DNA of 64,000 bases. Origin: CAYYYP01 sp964475985. GTDB lineage: Bacteria; Bdellovibrionota; UBA1018; CAYHWW01. The position numbers and the translations under genes are program-made. The stretch covers positions 1 to 64,000 of the forward strand of contig CAYYYP010000009.1 in NCBI GenBank assembly GCA_964475985.1, read 5' to 3'. Under the pieces are notes generated by a model, which was not told the origin of the DNA, did no database searches, and worked only from the letters and a program-made list of their open reading frames with translations. Shown here one piece after another: positions 8,275-17,898 of this stretch; within the stretch, counting starts at the first letter, position 1, and each line of letters starts with the position of its first letter.

Positions 8275-9783
8275 CTACAAAAAGCGTTCGGTAAATTCCC
8301 CGGCGGCGCAGGTCAGAAGTTTTTTCTGCCCTTCCACTTCCGATTCAATGCTTACGGGTCTGCGCCAAATGGCCGCCATATTGCGTAAAGTTTCCCTCGC
8401 CCACTTGGAATCAAGGTCGGTACCTTCGTGCTTGTGCAGCAAAAGAAGCTCACCTTTATTTTGGAAATTGCCGTCCACTACAAATATAAAAGGTTGACCC
8501 ATATTGGTGAGCCCAAACAATAATTTCTCTTTGATTTTTTTAAAGTCCCGGTCAGCAATTTCGTACTGATTGGTGCGACGGTTGAACTGATAGGTATACA
8601 GTTTGTAACGCTCACAAAACTCGGGCGTGAGGTACTGGTCCATGAACGTCACGTCGTTGCAGACCCTACGCACTTCAAATATTTTTTTGCGCCCTAAGCC
8701 CAGCTTTTTATCCCAGTTCTTAAGGGCTCGCATATCGTCGCACTGATCGTATTCTGGGCCGAATTTGCCGCGGTTCCAGCGATCTTCAATGTCGCGCAAA
8801 AGTTCAATGCCGATTTTGTAGGGATTGATGCGCCCAGGTTGCATGGCCATAACGCCCGAATGGTGATCAGCGTAATCAATGATCTCGCTATCCTTAAGGG
8901 CGCGGGACGTCATGATTTTGGAATGCCAGTAGGAAGCCCAACCTTCATTTAGAATTTTAGTTTGCCACTGGGGCGCGTAATAATAAGCTTCTTCTCTGAT
9001 CATGGCGAGAACTTCACTCTCCCAGCGCTCAAGGGGTGCGTATTCCAAGAGGAACTGCAGCACATCTTTTTGTGGGCTACTGGGGATTTTCCTAGCCCCG
9101 GTATCGGTGGTGGCCTGGGATTTTCGCTGTGCCTCCATGAAATCAGGCGGATTGATGAAACGATCCATGTACTGACGTTCCGTTTTTAAGCGGCCCACTT
9201 CTTCGGTGACCCTTGAATCTTCGGCATCCATGATGTTCAAAGGCTGGGCCTTGGGCTGCGCAAACGGCAGAAAGGGATCGATGAGATTTTCTAGCGATAA
9301 GCACTGATCAATGAACGTCTCAACACGGTCCACGCCATACTTATCCATGTATGCCCGAATGCGCATGGCGTGATTAGCCATGGTGTCGATCATTTTGCGA
9401 TTGGTTTTAGAGAACCAAAAATTGTTTTTGAAAAAATCAACGTGGCCATAGACGTGGGCCATGACAATTTTTTGATCAACGAAATTATTGGCCTTCATGA
9501 GATACGCATAAGAAGGGTTATTATTGATGACGAGTTCGTAAATTTTTTGCAGGCCGTAGGTGTAGGATTTGCTGAGCTGGTCGTACTCCATACCAAAACG
9601 CCAATGCGGATAACGAACGGGAAAACCACCCATGGCGGCCACGGAATTGAGCTGGTCGTACTCCAATAGCTCAAACATCACGTCGTAAAAATCTAAACCA
9701 TACTCCAAGGCATAGCCGCGCATTTCATCGCGAAGTTTAGCAAGTTCTTTGGGCAACTCCGTTTTGGAGGAGGATGGCATCAT
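8275..9783 (-). CDS. spoVR: SpoVR family protein
   Basis: This 502-residue protein matches the SpoVR/YcgB family in length and in its conserved blocks (for example LNEGWASYWHSKIM and YADHHSGVM). The family was first named for spore cortex formation in Bacillus, but in non-sporulating proteobacteria it is tied to starvation and stress responses. It is the last gene of a three-gene operon with yeaH (3 nt upstream) and prkA, the same trio found as ycgB, yeaH and yeaG in enteric bacteria. The molecular activity of the family is unsettled. No signal peptide or membrane segment is visible. Confidence 0.93.
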   Translation of the reverse strand: MMPSSSKTELPKELAKLRDEMRGYALEYGLDFYDVMFELLEYDQLNSVAAMGGFPVRYPHWRFGMEYDQLSKSYTYGLQKIYELVINNNPSYAYLMKANNFVDQKIVMAHVYGHVDFFKNNFWFSKTNRKMIDTMANHAMRIRAYMDKYGVDRVETFIDQCLSLENLIDPFLPFAQPKAQPLNIMDAEDSRVTEEVGRLKTERQYMDRFINPPDFMEAQRKSQATTDTGARKIPSSPQKDVLQFLLEYAPLERWESEVLAMIREEAYYYAPQWQTKILNEGWASYWHSKIMTSRALKDSEIIDYADHHSGVMAMQPGRINPYKIGIELLRDIEDRWNRGKFGPEYDQCDDMRALKNWDKKLGLGRKKIFEVRRVCNDVTFMDQYLTPEFCERYKLYTYQFNRRTNQYEIADRDFKKIKEKLLFGLTNMGQPFIFVVDGNFQNKGELLLLHKHEGTDLDSKWARETLRNMAAIWRRPVSIESEVEGQKKLLTCAAGEFTERFL

Positions 9784-9786
9784 AAA

Positions 9787-10905
9787 TTATTTTCCTTTAC
9801 CTAAAAAATCCTTAATGGATTGCATGATGCCTTCTTTGTTTTCGATCTTGGAAAGGATGACCCGGTCATCTTCCGCAGGAAAGGATTCCCTTAAATCCTT
9901 AAAAAATTGACCGCTGCCATAGCGGCTTTCCACTTGACCGTAACAAAATACGTTTGCCTGCTGCAGGATTTTTGATTTCAAAAGGTCCATGCAAAGCCTT
10001 GTGTCTTCGCCTGACCAGTTATCCCCATCGGAAAAATGAAAAGGGTAAATATTCCATTCACTCGGTGAATAATCCGTCTCAATCATTTTTTCACACAGCT
10101 TATAGGCGCTGGAAATTAAGGTTCCACCGGATTCGCGAGTGCGATAAAAAGTATCTTCATCCACTTCTTTAGCGGTGGCGTCATGAATAATGTAGCGAGT
10201 TTCAATGCCTTTGTACTGACTTCGCAGCCACGTATCGATCCAAAAGGCTTCCGTTCGTACGATTTCCTTTTGCTCATCGCCCATGGAACCTGAGACGTCC
10301 ATCATGTAAATGATGACGGCACTGTTCTCATTTTCCGTGGTGGATTTCCAGGACCTGTAACGCATATCGTCACGCGTAGGGTAAATGATGGGGTTTTGCG
10401 GATCATAGGTGCCCGTAGAAATTTGCCGTTTTAAGGCTTCTTTAAAGGACCTTTTGAAATGTTTTAAACTCTCAGGCCCTTGGCGCGCGATGCCGGTGTA
10501 ACGATCCTTTACGACCTTCACACTTTTATGACCCCGCGGTTCAATCTTAGGGAGTTTCAATTCCTCACCTAAAATTTCCGCAAGTTCCTTGATGGAGACA
10601 TCGACTTCGAGCTGGTGCTCACCACCTTTATCCCCGGCTTCGCCAGCGCCGCCTTCACCTTCTTGGGGGTCGCCTCCATTTACGGGATCTCCTGGCTCAC
10701 CTTCGCCCTGCCCTACGCCGCCAGATTCTTTATCCCCAAAACGAAACCTTGGGATGTCGATCTGAGGCATGGGGATGGTGACCATCTCCTTGCCCTTGCG
10801 CCCAATCATTTCACCGTGGGTGATATATTTTTTAAGATCCTGTTTGATGCGGCCCTTCACAATATTGCGAAAGCGCGCGTGATCCCGTTGGATGGAATAA
10901 ATCAT
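9787..10905 (-). CDS. yeaH: YeaH/YhbH family protein (DUF444), von Willebrand A-like
   Basis: This 372-residue protein is partner to the PrkA kinase in many genomes. After an N-terminal basic region come a Gly/Glu-rich linker (about residues 60-105) and a vWA-like fold whose metal-binding motif reads DVSGSMG, matching the family. A second conserved stretch is PFHFSDGDNWSG. It overlaps the upstream prkA gene by 4 nt and is followed 3 nt later by spoVR, so translational coupling is likely. The role is inferred from linkage: a component of the PrkA stress-signalling module. Confidence 0.92.
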   Translation of the reverse strand: MIYSIQRDHARFRNIVKGRIKQDLKKYITHGEMIGRKGKEMVTIPMPQIDIPRFRFGDKESGGVGQGEGEPGDPVNGGDPQEGEGGAGEAGDKGGEHQLEVDVSIKELAEILGEELKLPKIEPRGHKSVKVVKDRYTGIARQGPESLKHFKRSFKEALKRQISTGTYDPQNPIIYPTRDDMRYRSWKSTTENENSAVIIYMMDVSGSMGDEQKEIVRTEAFWIDTWLRSQYKGIETRYIIHDATAKEVDEDTFYRTRESGGTLISSAYKLCEKMIETDYSPSEWNIYPFHFSDGDNWSGEDTRLCMDLLKSKILQQANVFCYGQVESRYGSGQFFKDLRESFPAEDDRVILSKIENKEGIMQSIKDFLGKGK

Positions 10906-13004
10906 TTTCGTTTTACATCACCTCTTGCGAAAATGGAGGCTACATAATTGAGCACATCCGTGGAGCAGATCTCGCAATAACCGTAATTTTTAATCATGCG
11001 GCTTTTTACGATATCGATCTTCTCTTGGGTTGCGCGATCCACCACATTGGATACGAGCGAAGTGAGCTTAATGCTGTCTTTTTGATCTTCAAAAAGTTTC
11101 AACTCTAACGCTTTGTGCAGACGCTCGTTGGTTTTGTAGTCAAATTGGCGTCCCTCAATGGCGAGCGCTCCAATGTAGTTCATGATTTCACGCCTAAAAT
11201 CGTCTTTTCGGCTTTCCGAAATATCGATCTTATCTTCAATGGCGCGCATGAGCCTTTCATCGGGTTCCTCGTCCTGGCCCGTGTATTTGTTTTTAACCCT
11301 TTCCCTTTGGGTATAGGCCTTCACGTTATCGATGTAATTTGCACAAAGTTTTGCGATGGCATCTTCATCGGCGGAGATGGCGCGCTGAACTTCGTTTTTA
11401 ACGATGTCTTCGTACTCTTGTTTTACCGCCGCTAAAAGTTCACGGTATTCACGCCTTTTTTCATCACCAACGATAAGCGCGTGGTGTTTTAGCCCGCTAT
11501 CAAGTTCATTGAGAACCATGAACGGATTCACGCACCCGACATCGCCGTTGGAGTCATTCACGAGGGCGTTGGAAATTTTATCCTGCACGTAACGAGGACT
11601 GATTCCCTCTAAGCCTTCACGTACCGCCTCTTTTCGCAACTCCTTAACGTTATCTTCCGTAAAACCAGAAAGCGTTTTGCCATCGTAAAGCTTCATTTTC
11701 TGAAGCACCGTAAGGTTAGCTTTTTTGGGTGTTTCAAGCCTCGTCAAAACGGCCCACATGGCGGCCGTTTCAATGGTGTGGGGCGCAATGTGTTTGCCCT
11801 TGATGCGATTGGTGTTGAAATCCTTCTCATAAATTCGGACCTCGTTTGAGAGCCTAGTAATGTAGGGAATATCAATTTTAACCGTACGATCGCGGAGGGC
11901 TTCCATGAATTCATTGTTCTGAAGTTTTTTAAATTCAGGCTCATTGGTATGGCCCAAAATGACTTCATCAATATCCGTTTGGGAGAACTTCTTAGGTTTG
12001 ATTTTGTGCTCTTGGGAAGCACCAAGCAAGTCATACAAAAACGCGACGTCAAGTTTTAGAACTTCGATGAATTCAATGATGCCTCGATTGGCTACGTTAA
12101 ATTCTCCGTCAAAATTAAAGGCCCGAGGATCAGAATCTGAGCCGTATTCCGCGATTTTTCGGTAATTCACATCACCCGTAAGCTCCGTGGAGTCCTGATT
12201 CTTCTCATCCTTAGGTTGAAACGTGCCAATACCGATTCGATCTTTTTCAGAGAGGACCAAACGCATGACCCGCACATGGTTCATGACCTTTGACCAATCC
12301 CCTTTGTAAAACTTCATGAGCTCAGAAAAAATAAACCTGCTTGGCGGGCACAAGTCTCCGCGCACATCGATTTTGTACCGAGTTTTATTGCCACGGTTTA
12401 ATTCTTCCAAAATACTGGAGCGGATTTCTTCCGGCAAAAGCTTTAAGGGCTCATCGTGCATGGGGTCTGGAAATTCGGGGGTGTTGCCTAAAATATGCTG
12501 GATCTTTTTATCGGGATCGATCCATTTGAAAGTATAGAGCCTACCTTCTTCCGTGCGGGAGTAACGCTCAATGCCCTTCTTCAAAACTCTAGCGATGGTG
12601 GATTTTGAACTGCCCACGGGACCGTGCAGAAGGAGAACCCGTTTTTCGGTTCCATATCCTAACGCTGCGCTCTTGAAAAAATGTACTAGCTTCATGAGCG
12701 GAACATCCAAACCAAAGACGCCGTCGCGCCCATGGTCCATGGGATCCGTGAAAAATTTGTAGCGAGTTATGGTTTTTTTAAACTCGACGTAGTTATCCAC
12801 TCCGTAGGAGAGAATGAGATCATAGACGCGCTGAAAAGAATTCCGCGTGACGGCTGGGTCTTTCCTCACAATGTCAATGTATTCCTGGATATTACCTTCC
12901 CAGTGGAATTCCTGGAAAATGTGAGCGTCATAGAGCTTGCTCACTAAAGCATTGATATTCGTTGTTGCGGATGCAGATGTGGATGATGCTGGATTTGCTC
13001 CCAT
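10902..13004 (-). CDS. prkA: PrkA/YeaG family serine protein kinase (AAA-like ATPase)
   Basis: This protein of about 700 residues matches the PrkA family, which combines an N-terminal AAA-type ATPase region with a C-terminal kinase-like domain. The P-loop GPVGSSKST is at residues 128-136 counted from the 13004 start. Members phosphorylate proteins on Ser/Thr during starvation, and the Bacillus protein has also been reported to act as a protease. The ATG at 13004 is chosen over an upstream in-frame start at 13034 because AAGGGGGG lies 7 nt before it. It is the first gene of the prkA-yeaH-spoVR operon and is divergent from a PP2C phosphatase gene 77 nt away. Confidence 0.93.
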   Translation of the reverse strand: MGANPASSTSASATTNINALVSKLYDAHIFQEFHWEGNIQEYIDIVRKDPAVTRNSFQRVYDLILSYGVDNYVEFKKTITRYKFFTDPMDHGRDGVFGLDVPLMKLVHFFKSAALGYGTEKRVLLLHGPVGSSKSTIARVLKKGIERYSRTEEGRLYTFKWIDPDKKIQHILGNTPEFPDPMHDEPLKLLPEEIRSSILEELNRGNKTRYKIDVRGDLCPPSRFIFSELMKFYKGDWSKVMNHVRVMRLVLSEKDRIGIGTFQPKDEKNQDSTELTGDVNYRKIAEYGSDSDPRAFNFDGEFNVANRGIIEFIEVLKLDVAFLYDLLGASQEHKIKPKKFSQTDIDEVILGHTNEPEFKKLQNNEFMEALRDRTVKIDIPYITRLSNEVRIYEKDFNTNRIKGKHIAPHTIETAAMWAVLTRLETPKKANLTVLQKMKLYDGKTLSGFTEDNVKELRKEAVREGLEGISPRYVQDKISNALVNDSNGDVGCVNPFMVLNELDSGLKHHALIVGDEKRREYRELLAAVKQEYEDIVKNEVQRAISADEDAIAKLCANYIDNVKAYTQRERVKNKYTGQDEEPDERLMRAIEDKIDISESRKDDFRREIMNYIGALAIEGRQFDYKTNERLHKALELKLFEDQKDSIKLTSLVSNVVDRATQEKIDIVKSRMIKNYGYCEICSTDVLNYVASIFARGDVKRK

Positions 13005-13011
13005 GGATACG

Positions 13012-13019
13012 CCCCCCTT
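13012..13019 (-). promoter_or_regulatory. strong Shine-Dalgarno of prkA
   Basis: Read on the minus strand, AAGGGGGG sits 7 nt upstream of the ATG at 13004, which places the prkA start ten codons inside the longest open frame. Confidence 0.65.
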
Positions 13020-13081
13020 CAAAAATGGTAACAATAAAACATTGATCCATCAAACGTCTGGGGTCAAAATCTTTCTTATAA

Positions 13082-13948
13082 ATGAATGCATTCTCAAATC
13101 AATCCCTCGCGCAAGCTCACGGAACCACGCCCCACCTCTCCTATGCTGCCATCAGTCATATCGGAATGAAGCGCTCACAAAATCAAGATCGCTTCATGTG
13201 TATTCCAGATTTGCAGGCGTTCATCGTCGCTGACGGAATGGGCGGCCATCAAGGTGGTGAGACCGCGAGCCTCATCACGGTGACCAGCATCTGTGATTTC
13301 ATCCGCTCAGAAAACTCTAAGGGCTCCTTGCAAGCGAGCGATGAACTTTCCCTAAAAAAAACCCTCAAAAAGGCCATTGAACAAGCCAATGAGGCCGTTC
13401 ACGAATATGCCGCAAAAACCCCTCAATTCCAGGGAATGGGCACCACGTGCACCGCACTTCTGGTGCAAAAGGTTCCCCAAAAACCAGCCACTGTCATCCT
13501 TGCCCAAGTGGGGGATAGCCGTGGTTACTTTTTCCACCCGCCCGCAAGCCTTTGGCAAATCACGCGGGACCATTCGCTCGTGCAAGAGAAACTTCAGGCG
13601 GGTCTTATTGAGCGTCATGAAATGCGAACGGATAAAATGCGAAACGTGATCACGCGCTCCGTAGGTTTTGAAGCCACCGTTGAAGTTGACATTTATCGAT
13701 TTGAGGCTCACCCGGGCGACGTGTTTCTCCTTTGCAGCGACGGATTAAGTGGGCTTTGCACCGAAGAGAATATTTCCCGAACCCTAACCCAGACCTTGCA
13801 TGAGAAAAAAAACCTGAGGGATGAAAAATTAAATTCCAAGGGAAGTCTTGACTTAAGGCTTCTGCAAAGTGTCGAAGCCCTCGTGCATGAGGCAAACAAA
13901 AATGGCGGTGACGATAATATTACCGCCATGCTAGTCCATATCAACTAG
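13082..13948 (+). CDS. PP2C-family protein serine/threonine phosphatase
   Basis: This 288-residue cytoplasmic phosphatase of the PPM family removes phosphate from Ser/Thr using two metal ions. The metal-binding motifs are present in order: VADGMGGHQGG, GDSRGYF, a DGLSG block and GGDDNITAMLV near the C-terminus. The length is normal for a stand-alone bacterial PP2C. It starts 77 nt from prkA on the opposite strand, so a kinase and a phosphatase of matching specificity are encoded head to head. Antagonism between them is inferred from position only. The downstream M23 peptidase gene begins 6 nt after the stop. Confidence 0.92.
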   Translation: MNAFSNQSLAQAHGTTPHLSYAAISHIGMKRSQNQDRFMCIPDLQAFIVADGMGGHQGGETASLITVTSICDFIRSENSKGSLQASDELSLKKTLKKAIEQANEAVHEYAAKTPQFQGMGTTCTALLVQKVPQKPATVILAQVGDSRGYFFHPPASLWQITRDHSLVQEKLQAGLIERHEMRTDKMRNVITRSVGFEATVEVDIYRFEAHPGDVFLLCSDGLSGLCTEENISRTLTQTLHEKKNLRDEKLNSKGSLDLRLLQSVEALVHEANKNGGDDNITAMLVHIN

Positions 13949-13954
13949 GTCGTA

Positions 13955-15082
13955 ATGAGCTCCAATAAATTTTTCACCATCATGATCATTCCTGAGAAAA
14001 CTCACAACGTGAGGCGCATCGTTGTGCCGGCTTTCATATTTAAAGGTGCGGCCTTTGCAGCGGCTTTTCTCGTTGTTTTAGCTATGGTCATGATTTTTGA
14101 CTACGCCAACGTCATGAATCAGATCGGGGAAAACAAGGTCCTACGCAGCGAGAACCGCCAGCTGCGCCAAAACGTGCAGCAATTCAAAGATAAAATGCTC
14201 ACCATTGAAGGCACCCTTGATCGCGTTCGCACCTTTGCCACAAAACTTCGCATCATTACCAACATCGAAGAAAATGCGCCTACGGGCCAGCGCGCTACGA
14301 GTCTGCCTCGTTCAGAGCCTCCATTTTTGCCGCAGGCAACCTCCTCCAGATTTTTACCAGAAGGTGATGCACCCGGCGTTCCGCCTGCTCCCTTACCAAA
14401 ACGGGGCACCGCCCCTGCTCCCTCCGCAGCCCCTGCAGAAGGGGAAGAGACAGGTGGCATTGATACGTCACAAAACGAAGACCCCGATTTAAGTAAACTC
14501 ATGGCAATTTTGTCGGAAGGCGGGGACGCCTTTGTGAGCTTTGAAGATGAGGAAGTTTCTAAATACGTTGAAATAGAATTTAAGCGCCTAGAAAAGGGCA
14601 AAGATTATTTGGAAGGTTTCGCCATCGGCCAGGAAAAAGAAATTCAGGATATTTTTGAAAGATTGGCGGATAAAAAATCCATGCTGCTCAGCATGCCCAC
14701 TCGTATCCCGACTTTGGGTTACATTACCTCAGGCTTTGGTGTGCGGTTCTCGCCCTACGGCGGAAAAAGAAAAATGCACGAGGGCATCGATATCGCCAAC
14801 CGCTATGGTGCAGAAATTATTGCGCCAGGTGATGGGGTTATTCTTTTTGCTGGGGTTAAACCTGGATACGGAAAAATTTTAGCCATTGATCATGGCTATG
14901 GCCTTCGCACTTATTATGGTCACACCTCACAATTTTATGTGCTTAAGGGCCAAAAAGTGAATCGTGGCCAAAGAATCGCCGCCATTGGAAGTACGGGGCG
15001 TTCCACGGGACCCCACGTTCACTATGAAGTGCATGTGAACGGTACGCCCATTGATCCAATTTATTATATTCTTGATCGTTAA
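13955..15082 (+). CDS. membrane-anchored M23 family metallopeptidase
   Basis: This 375-residue cell-wall peptidase or peptidase-like regulator has one membrane segment (about residues 31-49), a coiled coil (about 55-95), a Pro/Ala-rich linker (about 115-165) and a C-terminal LytM/M23 domain (about 255-375). The zinc ligands and catalytic residues appear intact: H275 and D279 in MHEGIDIA, and the HVH pair H354/H356. Such proteins usually hydrolyse peptidoglycan cross-links in the periplasm. The start is supported by AGGT 5 nt upstream. It lies 6 nt after the PP2C gene and 16 nt before secA. Confidence 0.9.
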   Translation: MSSNKFFTIMIIPEKTHNVRRIVVPAFIFKGAAFAAAFLVVLAMVMIFDYANVMNQIGENKVLRSENRQLRQNVQQFKDKMLTIEGTLDRVRTFATKLRIITNIEENAPTGQRATSLPRSEPPFLPQATSSRFLPEGDAPGVPPAPLPKRGTAPAPSAAPAEGEETGGIDTSQNEDPDLSKLMAILSEGGDAFVSFEDEEVSKYVEIEFKRLEKGKDYLEGFAIGQEKEIQDIFERLADKKSMLLSMPTRIPTLGYITSGFGVRFSPYGGKRKMHEGIDIANRYGAEIIAPGDGVILFAGVKPGYGKILAIDHGYGLRTYYGHTSQFYVLKGQKVNRGQRIAAIGSTGRSTGPHVHYEVHVNGTPIDPIYYILDR

Positions 15083-15098
15083 AGGGAAATAGAAACTT

Positions 15099-17861
15099 AT
15101 GATTCAAACCATTGCACGTAGAATTTTTGGCACCCAAAATGAGCGCGAACTTAAGACGGTTTATCCCATCATTGAACGCATCAATAGCCTTGAGGCAGCG
15201 CTTAAACCTCTTTCCGATGAAGCCCTACGCGCAAAAACGGCAGATTTTAAGGAACGGATTTCCCGGGGAGAAACGTTAGATCAAGTTTTACCCGAAGCTT
15301 TTGCTGTGGTGCGGGAAGCCGGTTTACGCGTGCTAGGCCAGCGCCACTACGATGTACAAATGATCGGTGGAATTATTCTGCACCGTGGCCGCATTGCCGA
15401 AATGCGTACAGGGGAAGGAAAAACCTTGGTGTCAACGCTTCCGGCGTATCTTAATGCGCTCGCCGGCAAAGGCGTGCACGTAGTTACGGTGAATGACTAC
15501 TTAGCGAGACGGGACGCCGAGTGGATGGGCAAACTCCATAGGTTTTTAGGCCTAGAGGTCGGCATCATCGTGCATGGCCTTTCTGATTTTCAGCGCAAAC
15601 AAAACTATGGTTGCGACATCACCTACGGCACAAATTCCGAATTTGGTTTTGATTACCTTCGGGACAATATGAAATTTTCTTTAGCGGATTACGTTCAACG
15701 CGACCTTAATTACGCCATCGTCGATGAAGTGGATTCCATCCTCATCGATGAAGCGAGAACTCCGCTCATCATTAGCGGTCCCACGGGCGATGCTACGGAA
15801 AAATATTATACGATTGATCGCATCATTCCAAAACTAAGCAAGGAAGTGGATTACACCCTTGATGAAAAAGCCAGGTCCGCATCCCTAACGGAAGAAGGCG
15901 TAAACAAGGTTGAAAAAAGCCTTAATGTAAACAACCTCTATGAACCGCAGAACATTGAGCTGGTTCACCATGTGAACCAAGCACTAAAGGCCCACGTGGT
16001 TTTTAAGCGCGACGTAGATTATGTGGTGAAGGAAGGCGAAGTGCTCATCGTGGATGAGTTCACCGGACGGGTAATGCCGGGGCGCCGCTGGAGTGATGGA
16101 TTGCATCAAGCCATTGAAGCTAAGGAAGGCGTTGAGATTGAAAACGAAAATCAAACGCTTGCGACCATTACGTACCAAAACTTTTTCCGGATGTACTCCA
16201 AACTCTCCGGCATGACGGGTACGGCCGATACCGAGGCTACCGAGTTTAAAAAAATCTATAACCTTGATGTCGTTATCATACCCACCAATAAACCCATGGT
16301 ACGTAAAGATGCGGCAGATGTAGTTTATAAAAATGCCAACGCGAAATACAACGCCATGGTTCAGGACGTTAAAGCCGTTCATGAACTAGGGCAACCCATC
16401 TTGGTGGGTACCGTTTCCGTTGAGAAATCAGAAGTGCTCTCTAATCTCTTGAAAAAAGAACGCATCCCCCACTCCGTTCTCAATGCAAAACAGCATGACC
16501 GCGAGGCGGAGATCGTGGCGCAGGCGGGACGTAAAAAGTCCGTCACCATTGCCACGAATATGGCGGGCCGGGGTACCGATATTTTGCTTGGCGGAAATGC
16601 CGAGTTTTTAGCAAAACAGGAACTAGGTAAAAAAGAATTTGCTTCTGAGGAAGAAAAAAACGCCGCCTACGAGAAATTTTTGAAAGATGCCAAGGCCCAA
16701 TGCGCAAGGGAGCATCAAGAGGTGAAAGATCTCGGTGGACTGCTTATTATAGGCACCGAACGCCACGAAAGTAGACGTATCGATAATCAGCTTAGGGGAC
16801 GGGCCGGTCGTCAAGGCGACCCCGGCGCCTCACGTTTTTACCTATCCCTAGAAGATGATCTCATGCGCGTCTTTGGCAGTGCTAACGTTGCACGCTTCAT
16901 GGAAGACGAAGTTCCCATTGAGCACCGCTGGATCACCCGAGCCATTGAGAACGCTCAGAAAAAAGTAGAAGCGCATAACTTTGATATTCGAAAACACTTA
17001 CTCGAATACGACGATGTCATGAATCAACAACGTAAAGTGATTTACGGTTTGCGGCGTGAAATTCTCAAAGGTGAAAACCTTAAGGGCTTAGTGCTGAGCA
17101 TGGGTGAAGAAGTCGCCATTGGAATCGCCGATGAATTTTACCCGAAAAAACGTGCCGCCAGCCGCGATGGCCAAGGCGGTTGGGATTTGGAAGGCCTCAA
17201 TCACACCATCAAAACGGCGTTTCATATTGAATCTCACTTTTCAGAAAAAGACCTCCATGGGTTTCATTCCGTAAACGACTTAAGCAAAGCCATTATTACG
17301 CTGGTGGAAAATTCATTTGAATCAAAGGAAAAACAACTCACCCCGGAAGTCATGCAGGACTTCGTGCAAATGGTGTTACTGACCACCATTGACCATCATT
17401 GGAAGGATCATTTGTTAGCCATGGATCACCTTCGAGATGGCATTGGCCTTCGCGGCTACGGGCAGAAGGATCCGCTCCTTGAATACAAGAAGGAAGGCTA
17501 TAATTATTTTACCACCATGTATAACGTGGTGAATAACGATGCCGTTCGCCGCATTTTTGAAATTCAAGTTCAAAGGGAAGAACAGATTGAGCAGATGGCA
17601 CCGAAAGCTCAACCCATGACGCTAACCCATGGCGGTGTACCTGAGGGAGCGCTTCCCATTGGAGATAAGGCCATTGAGGAAGTCGAGAACATTGCGCTTG
17701 CCGGTGCATCAAGGGCCGCGCGGGAATCAAAGGCCAGTGGGCAAACTTCAACCGTCATTCCGGGCGGAGTAGCTGGCGGTGGAGTCTCCAATATTGGACG
17801 TAATGACCCATGCCCTTGTGGAAGCGGGAAAAAATTCAAAAAATGTCACGGCGGCACCTGA
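15099..17861 (+). CDS. secA: preprotein translocase subunit SecA
   Basis: This 920-residue motor ATPase drives unfolded preproteins through SecYEG. Diagnostic features are the Walker A motif MRTGEGKT at about residue 102, the DEAD-type box VDEVDSILIDEARTP, the TNMAGRGTDI motif, the RIDNQLRGRAGRQGDPG motif, and a C-terminal zinc-binding tail (CPCGSGKKFKKCHG) that binds SecB and lipids. The length is typical. The ATG follows AGGGA at about 11 nt. The three upstream genes (PP2C, M23, secA) are within 16 nt of one another, and the cinA-like gene follows after 37 nt. Confidence 0.98.
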   Translation: MIQTIARRIFGTQNERELKTVYPIIERINSLEAALKPLSDEALRAKTADFKERISRGETLDQVLPEAFAVVREAGLRVLGQRHYDVQMIGGIILHRGRIAEMRTGEGKTLVSTLPAYLNALAGKGVHVVTVNDYLARRDAEWMGKLHRFLGLEVGIIVHGLSDFQRKQNYGCDITYGTNSEFGFDYLRDNMKFSLADYVQRDLNYAIVDEVDSILIDEARTPLIISGPTGDATEKYYTIDRIIPKLSKEVDYTLDEKARSASLTEEGVNKVEKSLNVNNLYEPQNIELVHHVNQALKAHVVFKRDVDYVVKEGEVLIVDEFTGRVMPGRRWSDGLHQAIEAKEGVEIENENQTLATITYQNFFRMYSKLSGMTGTADTEATEFKKIYNLDVVIIPTNKPMVRKDAADVVYKNANAKYNAMVQDVKAVHELGQPILVGTVSVEKSEVLSNLLKKERIPHSVLNAKQHDREAEIVAQAGRKKSVTIATNMAGRGTDILLGGNAEFLAKQELGKKEFASEEEKNAAYEKFLKDAKAQCAREHQEVKDLGGLLIIGTERHESRRIDNQLRGRAGRQGDPGASRFYLSLEDDLMRVFGSANVARFMEDEVPIEHRWITRAIENAQKKVEAHNFDIRKHLLEYDDVMNQQRKVIYGLRREILKGENLKGLVLSMGEEVAIGIADEFYPKKRAASRDGQGGWDLEGLNHTIKTAFHIESHFSEKDLHGFHSVNDLSKAIITLVENSFESKEKQLTPEVMQDFVQMVLLTTIDHHWKDHLLAMDHLRDGIGLRGYGQKDPLLEYKKEGYNYFTTMYNVVNNDAVRRIFEIQVQREEQIEQMAPKAQPMTLTHGGVPEGALPIGDKAIEEVENIALAGASRAARESKASGQTSTVIPGGVAGGGVSNIGRNDPCPCGSGKKFKKCHGGT

Positions 17862-17898
17862 ATCCAAAATGTATGAAATTAATTTTGTTTAGAACATC

